Source of the DNA: Muribaculaceae bacterium
GTDB taxonomy: Bacteria > Bacteroidota > Bacteroidia > Bacteroidales > Muribaculaceae
Direction of reading: 5' to 3'
Assembly (NCBI GenBank): GCA_017626045.1
Contig: JAGAJP010000034.1
Location: 1-64,000 of the forward strand
Length of the DNA: 64,000 bases
Shown here: piece after piece, positions 51,036-59,087 of the stretch
Layout of the letters: each line of letters starts with the position of its first letter
Position numbering within the stretch: the first letter of the stretch is position 1
Notes under the pieces: generated by a model
What the model saw: only the letters and a program-made list of their open reading frames with translations
What the model was told of the DNA's origin: nothing
The model's database searches: none
Translations under genes and position numbers: made by a program

Positions 51036-51610
51036 GGAAATCTTATCAATGTTCGGTTTCGGTATATCGTATAGTCGGCTCTTACGAGAGGATTCTCTGT
51101 GGTCTCGGTGATCACGGCTGTCTCCACTCTCGCCGACGGGTTCATTTTCTTTAACGTGGCTATCACCTCCGATAGTGTGTGGCCGCTGTCGATGGCGTCG
51201 TCAATCAGAAGAAGCCGTGGCGCGGCGGTGTCGCATACTATGGCTGCCAGTCCGGAGTCTATTCCCACCTGTGGCGGCTCTTTCTCTTTTGCATGGCGGC
51301 TGCGCAATGAGAGGATACGGGATTCTGCGATTCTCATCATGTCCAGGACTTTTACCGGAAGACGTTTCAATATGGCGGACATCAGTCTTCCCTTGCGGCG
51401 TGTGCCGGGTCGCTGAAGAGTCACGTCATGACGCTCCCCGCATAGTGACGCGGGAAACGAAAGCATGAACGCGTCGCACACATATGCGCCTCCTCTTCTT
51501 ATGCCGATGACCGCGTCGTAACGCTGTCCACGGCATCCCTCTGCCACAGCCGAGGCAAGTCTCGCTGCCGCTGCATTCAGCCCATCCTGATTGAGTGTGG
51601 TCACCTGCAT
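50990..51610 (-). CDS. Type I phosphoribosyltransferase-fold protein
   Basis: 206 residues. The PRPP loop is LLLIDDAIDSGHTLSEVI at about 130-147, and YDAVIGIRRGGAYVCDAF supplies the earlier phosphate-binding loop. The middle (residues 60-110) is basic and lacks an obvious base-specific hood of a named PRTase. RADYTIYRNRTLIRFPW is a C-terminal strand seen in stand-alone PRTases of sugar clusters. It overlaps GT2 by 10 bases upstream and the HAD gene downstream. It probably uses PRPP to make or remove a nucleotide-like or ribosyl moiety. Confidence 0.82.
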   Translation of the reverse strand: MQVTTLNQDGLNAAAARLASAVAEGCRGQRYDAVIGIRRGGAYVCDAFMLSFPASLCGERHDVTLQRPGTRRKGRLMSAILKRLPVKVLDMMRIAESRILSLRSRHAKEKEPPQVGIDSGLAAIVCDTAAPRLLLIDDAIDSGHTLSEVIATLKKMNPSARVETAVITETTENPLVRADYTIYRNRTLIRFPWSNDFKDTRKAPHS

Positions 51611-52566
51611 AGCATCCTGATTATCGGAATCGCGACATATGAAGCCAGCGCTCCCAGTTTATTCTTTATCCTTACCTCGGGGTCAAGCAGTTCGGCGCGT
51701 CGCCGCTCACGTATTACCCGTATGCACCGCTCGCGTGCCTCGCTGTTGCGGATGCCGTGGCGAGTCATCTCCACAAGCATATTGCAGTGCGCGCTGAATC
51801 TCCGGTCTTCCGCCGCCGCCACAAGTCCCGGATGACTCTCTTTCATGTGATCCACCATCCTGTCGGTGACATCAAGCACGTCAAGGCGCGAGTCGCTCCA
51901 TGTGTTAATGAAGCCGCCTGGATTATCGCGGTATACATATACTAAGCTATCCACCAGGCATATACGTGACACTCTCTCAAACGCACGGTAGAAGAGGTCA
52001 AGGTCTTCATATCTGCAATGCCTGAAGCGGAGCGGTTCCGGCTCCTCGAATACACTGCGGTGAAAGAGAACGCCCCAGGGATTGTTGAGGATACGTTTCT
52101 GATAGAGTCCTGTACGTATGGCATCCTCCGATGATATGGTGTGGATTGTTCCCGTTCCGGAATTATGATTCGCGGAAACATCGCGGGAATACTGTCCTGC
52201 CACTATCCGGCATCGGCTTTCCGACACCGCTTCGATCATGATGCGTAGTGATTTTTCCGGCATGATGTCATCGGCGTCCATAAACGCAATCCATTCGCCG
52301 CGAGCCATGTCTATCCCTTTGTTGCGCGCCGCCGACACACCTCCGTTTTCTTGCCTCACATAGCGGAATCTGGAGTCAGCCCCGGCGTAGTCGCGACACA
52401 GTTGCGGCGACCGGTCCGTGGAGCCGTCGTCGACCAGTATCGCCTCGAAGTTGCCGTATTCCTGGCTGCGGAGTGACTCCAGCGCGAGGCTCAGCAATGC
52501 GCCCGGATTATATACCGGCACTATTACCGAGATGAGTCCTCTGTCGATTCTGTCTTCCTCTTCCAT
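51601..52566 (-). CDS. Family 2 glycosyltransferase
   Basis: 321 residues. The GT-A fold reads ISVIVPVYNPGALLSLALES, ILVDDGSTDRSPQLC, NGGVSAARNKGIDMARGEWI and the metal-binding MDADD. EDLDLFYRAF is the acceptor-side motif. The C-terminus has a basic helix and a final hydrophobic stretch (ASYVAIPIIRMLC), suggesting contact with the inner membrane. First gene of an overlapping three-gene operon with the PRTase and HAD phosphatase; acceptor unknown. Confidence 0.9.
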   Translation of the reverse strand: MEEEDRIDRGLISVIVPVYNPGALLSLALESLRSQEYGNFEAILVDDGSTDRSPQLCRDYAGADSRFRYVRQENGGVSAARNKGIDMARGEWIAFMDADDIMPEKSLRIMIEAVSESRCRIVAGQYSRDVSANHNSGTGTIHTISSEDAIRTGLYQKRILNNPWGVLFHRSVFEEPEPLRFRHCRYEDLDLFYRAFERVSRICLVDSLVYVYRDNPGGFINTWSDSRLDVLDVTDRMVDHMKESHPGLVAAAEDRRFSAHCNMLVEMTRHGIRNSEARERCIRVIRERRRAELLDPEVRIKNKLGALASYVAIPIIRMLCR

Positions 52567-52653
52567 GAGTGTGTCGCCGCGTTTCTTTCGTTTTGTTGTC
52601 TTGCGCTTGCGGCTGCAAAATTAACATTTTCCTCCCACATAGACAAATAAAAA

Positions 52654-52680
52654 CGGACACCGCTCAATGAGTGATGTCCG
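52654..52680 (-). terminator. Terminator of the rubredoxin gene
   Basis: On the minus strand CGGACA...TGTCCG pair with an inner CTC-ATT-GAG stem, followed by TTTTTATTT. It lies 20 bases past the rubredoxin stop. Confidence 0.75.
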
Positions 52681-52700
52681 CATATCCGGCCTTCCCTGTG

Positions 52701-52862
52701 TCAGGGTTCTTCTACAAAGTCTTCTTTACCGACTCCGCACACCGGACATGTCCAGCTGTCGGGGATATCTTCAAACGCGGTTCCGGGGGCTACTCCGTTT
52801 TCCGGATCCCCGATTTCCGGATCATAGATCCAGTCGCATACTTCACAGCGGTACTTTTTCAT
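52701..52862 (-). CDS. Rubredoxin
   Basis: 53 residues, full length for a simple rubredoxin and too short for many ORF finders. The protein reads [20 protein letters not shown] at the start and [14 protein letters not shown] near the end, giving the two CxxC pairs that hold one iron. Between them lie the usual acidic loop and a Gly-rich turn. It carries single electrons in the cytoplasm, for example to oxygen or peroxide reductases. No partner reductase is adjacent. Own terminator at 52654-52680. Confidence 0.95.
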   Translation of the reverse strand: MKKYRCEVCDWIYDPEIGDPENGVAPGTAFEDIPDSWTCPVCGVGKEDFVEEP

Positions 52863-52919
52863 AGTCGTGATATTTTTGGTTTGATTACTTTCTAAACAAT
52901 CAACCCGCCCTTTGGTTCA

Positions 52920-52951
52920 TTTGTTAGTTACGGGAATTATTTGTAATTTTG
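52920..52951 (+). promoter_or_regulatory. Promoter of the GH18 gene
   Basis: TTTG at 52920-52923 and TAATTTTG at 52944-52951, 20 bases apart, are exact matches. The ATG lies at 52957, leaving almost no leader. Confidence 0.75.
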
Positions 52952-52956
52952 GGGGT

Positions 52957-54021
52957 ATGAATATTAATAGAAGAAAAATATTGGCGGTTGCAGCTGTATT
53001 TGCGGTGGCTTGCGTCGCGGTGGTGGCTGTCAGGGCTATCACATCTGTGTCGTTGAAGAATGGCGATCAAGCCACTCTCGACAATTCTCCAAAGATTGCT
53101 CTCGCTTATGTAGAGTCGTTCCGGGAGGGTGTCCCTGACGCGCGTCTGTTTACTCATCTTGTGTATGCTTTCGCTGAGTTTAACGACAATTGCGACGGGG
53201 TAGTGCTGCCCAGCCCCGAAAAACTTAAGGCGATGGCTCGTCTTAAGAAAGTGAACCCGAATCTTAAGGTGATTCTCGGAGTAGGCGGCTACAAGCGCGA
53301 GGGCTTCAGCGAGATGGCGCGCGACAAAAAGAAGCGTCGTGCGTTTGTCAAAAGCGTGAAGTCTATAATCGATTCCATAGGTCTCGACGGTGTAGACCTT
53401 GACTGGGAGTTTCCGACTACTGAGGCGGGAGGACACACGGCTACACCGGAAGACGACCGCAACTATGTGCTTGTGGTTCGAGACCTCAGGAAGAGTCTTG
53501 GCAAAAGAAAGTGGATATCCTTCTATTCCAACAACTCCGCATCTTTCATCGATTTCAAGAGGATGGTGCCTTATGTGGACTATGTGCATGTCTCGGGCTA
53601 TAACCTCGCTGTACCCGAAGACGGCAAACCCGCTTATCACCAGAGTCCTCTCTATCCGAGCCGCAAACTCGGTGGATGGTGTGTGAAGAGTGTCATAGAG
53701 AGGCATATGGAGAGAGGAGTCCCGCGTGAAAAGATTCTGATGGGAATCCCCTTTTTCGGCCGAGGCAGAACACCCTTCCCTTCATATCTTGACTGCAACG
53801 CCATCGGTAAGTATGCCGGTGGCATGAAGCCGCAGTGGGACGATGACGCTAAGGCTCCATATTATGCCGACAGCCGCGGAAATCTGGTTCTGGCACTCGA
53901 CGACGAGCGTTCCATCAGGGAAAAGATGAATTTCGTTCGAGCCAACAACCTTCCTGGCGTATTCGTATGGAACTACGACTCCGATTATCCCGACCATCGC
54001 CTTGCAAAGGCATTAAAATAA
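52957..54021 (+). CDS. GH18 (chitinase-like) exported glycosidase
   Basis: 354 residues from the ATG at 52957; the 15 codons before it overlap the promoter. A signal or anchor helix spans about 8-28 (ILAVAAVFAVACVAVVAVRA). The barrel has KVILGVGGYKREGF and the GH18 motif DGVDLDWEF with catalytic Glu 151 and Asp 149, later VHVSGYNLAV, KILMGIPFFGRG and a final GVFVWNYDSDY. It probably cleaves beta-1,4 GlcNAc-containing glycans such as chitin oligomers or N-glycan cores. Monocistronic, with a nearly leaderless transcript predicted. Confidence 0.9.
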   Translation: MNINRRKILAVAAVFAVACVAVVAVRAITSVSLKNGDQATLDNSPKIALAYVESFREGVPDARLFTHLVYAFAEFNDNCDGVVLPSPEKLKAMARLKKVNPNLKVILGVGGYKREGFSEMARDKKKRRAFVKSVKSIIDSIGLDGVDLDWEFPTTEAGGHTATPEDDRNYVLVVRDLRKSLGKRKWISFYSNNSASFIDFKRMVPYVDYVHVSGYNLAVPEDGKPAYHQSPLYPSRKLGGWCVKSVIERHMERGVPREKILMGIPFFGRGRTPFPSYLDCNAIGKYAGGMKPQWDDDAKAPYYADSRGNLVLALDDERSIREKMNFVRANNLPGVFVWNYDSDYPDHRLAKALK

Positions 54022-54149
54022 TTCATAATTCATAATGCATAATTCATAATTGGCTTCGCGACAGGGTGAAAGACAAGATGCGGCGAATAATTATGAATTA
54101 TGCATTATGAATTATGCATTGATTAAGCATTATGCATTATGAATTATTT
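54017..54149. repeat. AT-rich inverted repeats between convergent genes
   Basis: 54024-54051 and 54089-54116 are perfect reverse complements over 28 bases made of ATTATGAATTATGCATT-like units, with a 37-base loop, and a third partial copy runs to 54149. It lies between the GH18 and galM stops and could terminate both. Confidence 0.75.
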
Positions 54150-55197
54150 AAAAGCTTTCGAAGCGGTATACAATAGTGCGGCTGTATGGCGCGTCGGGAG
54201 AGATGCGCGGTGACGGGAATGCAGCGCGGTTGGGGGAGTCGGGAAATCCCTGTGCCTCCATGGCGACACCTTCGTAGTCCTCATAGCTGCGCCCCGACAT
54301 ATTGGCGGGTGAGCCGGCAAGATAGTTGCCGGTATACACCTGAACTCCCGGCTGGTCGGTGAGCACCGTCAGGCGTCGGCGCGAATGCTGCGACTGCAGC
54401 ACGCATGCCTCGCGGAGTTCTCCATTGGGACCGTCGATGCAGAAGCAGTGGTCATAGCCCTTGGCATAGCGCAGCGGGGTGTAGTCCTTGCGGATGTCTC
54501 TTCCGAGCTCCTTGAATTCCCGGAAGTCCATCGGGGTGGCGGCTACGGGTGCCATTTCTCCGGTCGGAATCAATGTCTCGTCGGTGGGCAGGAAGTAGGA
54601 GGCGTTCATCTTCAGTTCATGACCAAGCACTGTGTGCGGCTCGGCTCCGTCGGCTCCGTCGAGATTGAAATACGCGTGGTTGGTAAGGTTTACCACGGTG
54701 TCGGTGTCGGCGGTTGCTCTGAGCGAGATTGTGAGCTCGTTGTCGTCATTCCAGGTGTATTCGACTTCCGCTGTCAGATTGCCCGGATATCCCATTTCTC
54801 CATCTTTCGAATTGTAGCGGAAGAGTATGCCGTCGGGAAGTTCCTCAGCCTCCCAGATGCGGTTCTGGAAGCCGTAGGGGCCGCCGTGAAGATGGTTGGG
54901 GCCGTTGTTGATCGGAAGGTCGTAGGTGATGCCGTCGATCTGCAGTTTCCCCTTGCAGATGCGGTTGGCGAAGCGTCCGGGAGTCTTTCCGGCGCATGGC
55001 CCGTCGGCAAGATAGCTTGCCGGGTCGCTGTAGCGCACGGTCACGTTCTCGATGTTGCCGTTGGCGTCAGGCACCGACACCTCTGTGATGCCGGCACCGA
55101 GGCTCGATACCTCCACAGAGGCGCCTTCAGCGTTGGTAATTCTGTATAAGGTCACCTCTCCGATTGGAGAGGCGGCCTTGCGTGATTTAATAGTCAT
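54148..55197 (-). CDS. galM: Aldose 1-epimerase (galactose mutarotase)
   Basis: 349 residues. PGRFANRICKGKLQIDG, NHLHGGPYGFQNRIWEA, NLTNHAYFNLDGAD with the catalytic His and the C-terminal GVAMEAQGFPDSPN with the catalytic Glu mark the family. No signal peptide, so it acts in the cytoplasm on beta-galactose freed from galactosides. It follows galK by 3 bases and is the last gene of the GH2-galK-galM operon. Confidence 0.94.
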   Translation of the reverse strand: MTIKSRKAASPIGEVTLYRITNAEGASVEVSSLGAGITEVSVPDANGNIENVTVRYSDPASYLADGPCAGKTPGRFANRICKGKLQIDGITYDLPINNGPNHLHGGPYGFQNRIWEAEELPDGILFRYNSKDGEMGYPGNLTAEVEYTWNDDNELTISLRATADTDTVVNLTNHAYFNLDGADGAEPHTVLGHELKMNASYFLPTDETLIPTGEMAPVAATPMDFREFKELGRDIRKDYTPLRYAKGYDHCFCIDGPNGELREACVLQSQHSRRRLTVLTDQPGVQVYTGNYLAGSPANMSGRSYEDYEGVAMEAQGFPDSPNRAAFPSPRISPDAPYSRTIVYRFESF

Positions 55198-55200
55198 GTG

Positions 55201-56334
55201 TCAGTCCAGTTTGTGTGCGCCGTCGGAGATCACTACGTCGTAGATCATCGGGGCGTGTCCGTATTTGTCTTCGAATTTTTCGGTGATGTCCGCCACGAAT
55301 TTGTCGTGCAGGTCATTCTTCACCAAGTTGATGGTGCAGCCTCCGAAACCGCCGCCCATGATGCGGCTGCCGGTGACGCCCATTTTTTTTGCCTCGTCGT
55401 TGAGGAAGTCGAGCTCGACACAGCTCACCTCGTAGTCTTTCGAAAGGCCTTCGTGGGTTTCATACATCTTCTTGCCCACTGTCTCGTAGTCGCCGGCGTT
55501 GAGGGCGTCGCAGACTGCGAGCACACGTGCCTCCTCTCCGATCACGAAACGTGCGCGCTTGTAGTCCTCTTCTGAAATCTTGTCTTTGATGGCGTCAAGT
55601 TCCTCCATCTTGGCACCGCGCAGCGACGGGCGTCCCAGTGCCGCTGCCACGCGCTCGCAGCTTTCGCGGCGTTTGTTGTAGGGGGAGTCCTTCAGCTCGT
55701 GCTTAACTCTCGAGTCCACAAGCACTAAGCGATAGTCGGAAGGATTGAACGGGAAGTATTCATATTCCGAGCTGCGGCAGTCGAGACGCATGAGGTTGCC
55801 TTTCTTGCCCATTACGGATGCGAACTGGTCCATGATGCCGCATTTCACTCCGCAATAGTTGTGCTCAGTGCTCTGGCCGATGCGGGCGAGTTCGAATTTA
55901 TCGATCTTATTGTCGTTGAAGAGGTCGTTGAGAGCGAATGCGAAGCAGCTCTCGAGGGCAGCAGACGACGAGAGTCCGGCTCCGAGGGGCACATTGCCTG
56001 CAAACACTGCGTCGAATCCCTCCACTTTGCCGCCACGCTTGATGATTTCGCGGCATACGCCAAACACGTATCTTGCCCATCCCTGCTTGGGGGCGTCCTC
56101 TTCGTTGAGGCCGAATTCGGCATAGTCGTCGATATCGATGGAATATACGCGAACCTTGTCGGTGCCGTTCGGGCGTATCTCCGCCATTATCACCTTGTCA
56201 ATAGCTCCGGGGAATACATATCCTTCGTTGTAGTCGGTGTGTTCGCCTATGAGGTTGATGCGTCCTGCGGATGCGTACATGGTTCCGTGATTTCCGAAAC
56301 GCTGCATGAAGAGCTGTTGAATCTTTTCTTTCAT
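55201..56334 (-). CDS. galK: Galactokinase
   Basis: 377 residues. GRINLIGEHTDYNEGYVFPG is the galactose signature, PLGAGLSSSAALESCFAFAL the ATP-binding GHMP motif, and GSRIMGGGFGGCTINL the third. It phosphorylates alpha-galactose to galactose-1-phosphate. It is placed between the secreted beta-galactosidase and the mutarotase, so the operon takes galactosides to Gal-1-P; galT and galE are not in view. Confidence 0.95.
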   Translation of the reverse strand: MKEKIQQLFMQRFGNHGTMYASAGRINLIGEHTDYNEGYVFPGAIDKVIMAEIRPNGTDKVRVYSIDIDDYAEFGLNEEDAPKQGWARYVFGVCREIIKRGGKVEGFDAVFAGNVPLGAGLSSSAALESCFAFALNDLFNDNKIDKFELARIGQSTEHNYCGVKCGIMDQFASVMGKKGNLMRLDCRSSEYEYFPFNPSDYRLVLVDSRVKHELKDSPYNKRRESCERVAAALGRPSLRGAKMEELDAIKDKISEEDYKRARFVIGEEARVLAVCDALNAGDYETVGKKMYETHEGLSKDYEVSCVELDFLNDEAKKMGVTGSRIMGGGFGGCTINLVKNDLHDKFVADITEKFEDKYGHAPMIYDVVISDGAHKLD

Positions 56335-56383
56335 GATTTTAAGATTTTATTGGATTGTTTTGATGTTGTCTGTTTGAAGGGGG

Positions 56384-58786
56384 TTATTCCACCGGAATGG
56401 TGATTTTCGCAGCCTTAAGTCCCGGAGCCTTTGCCTCCAGAGTGACGAATCCCGGCTTGTCGCCGCTTTTCACGATTGCGGTGGCTGCGCCGCTGAAGAG
56501 GTCCATCTCAGGCTTGTTGAAGTTGCGCAGGGATGTCGGGTCGCCGTTGGCTGTAGCCCGGAAACTTCCGTCGCCTGTCACCTTGAACTTGACTGTCGGT
56601 TCCGCGTCGGGCACTATGTTGCCATCCTTGTCGGCAACCCTCACGGTGATATAGGCAAGATCGTCGCCGTTTGCCTGCAGGCTGCTGCGGTTGGCGCTCA
56701 GCACGAGGCGATAGGGCTTACCTGCGGTCCGAACCACTGCCTCTCCGGCAACGCTTCCGTCGGCGTTGTATGCCACGGCCTTCACTTCGCCCGGCTCATA
56801 GACGGTCTCGTTCCACATCAGGCGGTAGCGGTTCATGTTGGAGGAGTCGTTCTTCTCTCTTATGCCCTGCGACTTGCCGTTGATGAAAAGTTCTGCTTTC
56901 GGTGAGTCGGTATACACGAATACAGGCGTCACCTCTCCTTCACGTCCTTCCCAGTTCCAGTGGGGAAGTATATGTAGCGTATGCTCTTTCTCGTTCCATT
57001 TCGAGCGGTATAGCCAGAAGCGGTCCTTAGGCAGCGACGCGAGGTCGAAGATGCCGAAATATGAGCTGTGGCTTGGCCATGCGTCGGTGTCGTAGGGCGA
57101 CGGCTCGCCAAGGTAGTCGAAGCCTGTCCACACGAATTGCCCCATATCCCACGGATAGTCGTCGGCTGCAGCGAAGTCGTCGTCGGGGATGTTGCTCCAT
57201 GAGCAGTATTCCACGTCATAGCCCGAACTCTGGTTGTCGTCTCGTATCACGCCGTGGGCTTTCTTCACCGGGAAATAGTATTTGCCGCGGCTCGACACTG
57301 TGGAGGAGGTCTCCGATCCGAGCAGGAAGTTCTGGGGAAGCTTGCCTATGGCATCCTTATATTTGTGCACTCGGTAGTTGAATCCCGGAATGTCGAGCGC
57401 CGCAGCGAAGCCGTTGCTCGTCACCGCGTCCACCTGGTCCATGCCGCAGGTCACCGGGCGCGTCGGGTCCTCGCGGTGCACTATGTCTTGCAGGAATGTC
57501 AGTTCCTTGAGTCCGTCAGGTCCCCACTGCGAGGGTACCTCGTTGCCGATCGACCACATCACGACACTCGGATTGTTGCGATACTGACGCACCATGTTCT
57601 CCACGTCGCGCTCCGCCCATTCGTTGAAGATCACGCCGTAGCCGTTTTTCGATTTCGGACGGAAGCCCCAGTCGTCAAAAGGCTCGAGCATCATCATGAG
57701 CCCCATTTCATCGCATAGCTCCACGAGCTGCGGATCCGGCATGTTGTGTGCCGTACGCACTGCGTTGGCTCCCATGTCTTTCAGAAGTTCAAGCTGATGG
57801 CGAAGCGCCGACTTGTTGACAGCTGCCCCGAGAGGCCCTAAGTCGTGGTGGTTGCATACGCCCTTGAACTGTATCTTCTCGCCGTTGATGAAGAATCCCT
57901 CGCCGGCGCGTGCCTCGATGCTGCGGATGCCGAAGCGGGTGGTGTATTCATCGGTGGTTTTGCCGTCTTTAATCACTTTTGTAGTGGCTGTATAGAGCGC
58001 CGGAGTCTCCGGACTCCACAGCTCCGGATTGTTTACCCTGAAGTTCTGCGGCAGCGTCACTCCCGGATATATCTTGTAGTCATGCGTGTCGGTAGCAACG
58101 ACCTTCCCGTCGGGGGCGGCAATCTCGGTGGTCAGTGTCACTTTTTCTCCTTTGTCAACACCTTCGAGAGTGGTGGCGAGATGCACTGTGGCATACTCTT
58201 TGCTCACGTATGGAGTGGCGAGCTGCGTTCCCCATACCGCAATGTGCACTCTGTCGGTGGAGAGGAGATGCACATTGCGGTAGATGCCGGCACCGGGATA
58301 CCATCGCGACGACATCGGCTTGTTTTCAAGCGACACCGCTACCGTGTTGCTCCCGGGGTGTACCATAGGGGTCACGTCCACATAAAACGAATTGTAGCCG
58401 TATGGCCACACAGTGGCAAGTTTGCCGTTCACATACACGTGGGCGTTGCTCATAGCTCCGTCAAACACAAGGGCGTAGCTGCGGTCCGGTGTGTCGGGAA
58501 TGTCGAATGTGGTATTGTAGAAACCTTTGCCGGCATAGGGAAGTCCGCCGGTGCGGCCGGTCTTCCATGTTTCCTCTTTCTCTCCGTTCTGTTCCACTGC
58601 AACTTTCTGCAGGTCATGGCTTCTATCGAAAGGTCCTTCAATCGCCCAGTCGTGTGGCACCTGGACTTTCTTCCAGCCTATGGAGTCTTGTGAAAAGTTC
58701 CAGCTCTTGAGCAGTGTCTCTGTTCGCGGGGCTGCGAATGCCCCCGTGGCAAGCAGCGCTAAGGCTGCGAGCATCATCTTATTCAT
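56384..58786 (-). CDS. Secreted GH2 beta-galactosidase
   Basis: 800 residues with a signal peptide (to 19). The jelly-roll (VPHDWAIEGPFDRSHD, AGIYRNVHLL), immunoglobulin-like and barrel domains of GH2 appear in order, with the acid/base Glu 416 in SIGNEVP and the nucleophile Glu 492 in LGSETSST. A DUF4982 domain follows near 615-675 and an invasin/Ig-like domain ends it (SSLQANGDDLAYITVRVADK). It releases galactose from galactosides in the periplasm. First gene of the operon, with its own promoter at 58878-58909. Confidence 0.93.
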   Translation of the reverse strand: MNKMMLAALALLATGAFAAPRTETLLKSWNFSQDSIGWKKVQVPHDWAIEGPFDRSHDLQKVAVEQNGEKEETWKTGRTGGLPYAGKGFYNTTFDIPDTPDRSYALVFDGAMSNAHVYVNGKLATVWPYGYNSFYVDVTPMVHPGSNTVAVSLENKPMSSRWYPGAGIYRNVHLLSTDRVHIAVWGTQLATPYVSKEYATVHLATTLEGVDKGEKVTLTTEIAAPDGKVVATDTHDYKIYPGVTLPQNFRVNNPELWSPETPALYTATTKVIKDGKTTDEYTTRFGIRSIEARAGEGFFINGEKIQFKGVCNHHDLGPLGAAVNKSALRHQLELLKDMGANAVRTAHNMPDPQLVELCDEMGLMMMLEPFDDWGFRPKSKNGYGVIFNEWAERDVENMVRQYRNNPSVVMWSIGNEVPSQWGPDGLKELTFLQDIVHREDPTRPVTCGMDQVDAVTSNGFAAALDIPGFNYRVHKYKDAIGKLPQNFLLGSETSSTVSSRGKYYFPVKKAHGVIRDDNQSSGYDVEYCSWSNIPDDDFAAADDYPWDMGQFVWTGFDYLGEPSPYDTDAWPSHSSYFGIFDLASLPKDRFWLYRSKWNEKEHTLHILPHWNWEGREGEVTPVFVYTDSPKAELFINGKSQGIREKNDSSNMNRYRLMWNETVYEPGEVKAVAYNADGSVAGEAVVRTAGKPYRLVLSANRSSLQANGDDLAYITVRVADKDGNIVPDAEPTVKFKVTGDGSFRATANGDPTSLRNFNKPEMDLFSGAATAIVKSGDKPGFVTLEAKAPGLKAAKITIPVE

Positions 58787-58877
58787 TAGCTTCTTAAGAT
58801 TGTCTATTTTAAGTTTCGGGTATTAATTTCAAAGTCTCTCTATCGCTGCGTTTTTAATCACGCCGCTTTTCATCACA

Positions 58878-58909
58878 CAAAGATAATTAAAATATCTCCC
58901 CGAGCCAAA
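58878..58909 (-). promoter_or_regulatory. Promoter of the GH2-galK-galM operon
   Basis: Minus-strand TTTG (58909-58906) and TATCTTTG (58885-58878), 20 bases apart, match the consensus. The leader is about 85 bases. The remaining gap up to 59087 holds only the next terminator. Confidence 0.7.
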
Positions 58910-58971
58910 AAAATTATAAAAATATAAGATTTTTAATTGCGAATTAAGATTTTTGTCGCACGATTAAAAAA

Positions 58972-59005
58972 GAAGAGAGCGGCGTTATGGCACGCTGCTC
59001 TCTTC
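58972..59005 (-). terminator. Terminator of the fimbrial operon
   Basis: 14 bp stem (58972-58985 with 58992-59005, one G-U pair), 6-base loop, followed on the minus strand by TTTTTTAATCG. It ends the operon whose last gene stops at 59088. Confidence 0.85.
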
Positions 59006-59087
59006 CCGAGAAGGGGAGAACTCCACTAACTCCCCGCATTACATAAAACTTATATCAAATAGAGATGAAATTCGCTGACTGTCGTGG

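Noticed and set aside
54385-55149. 254-codon plus-strand frame over galM
   Set aside because: Antisense shadow of galM, low-complexity Val/Gly/His composition.
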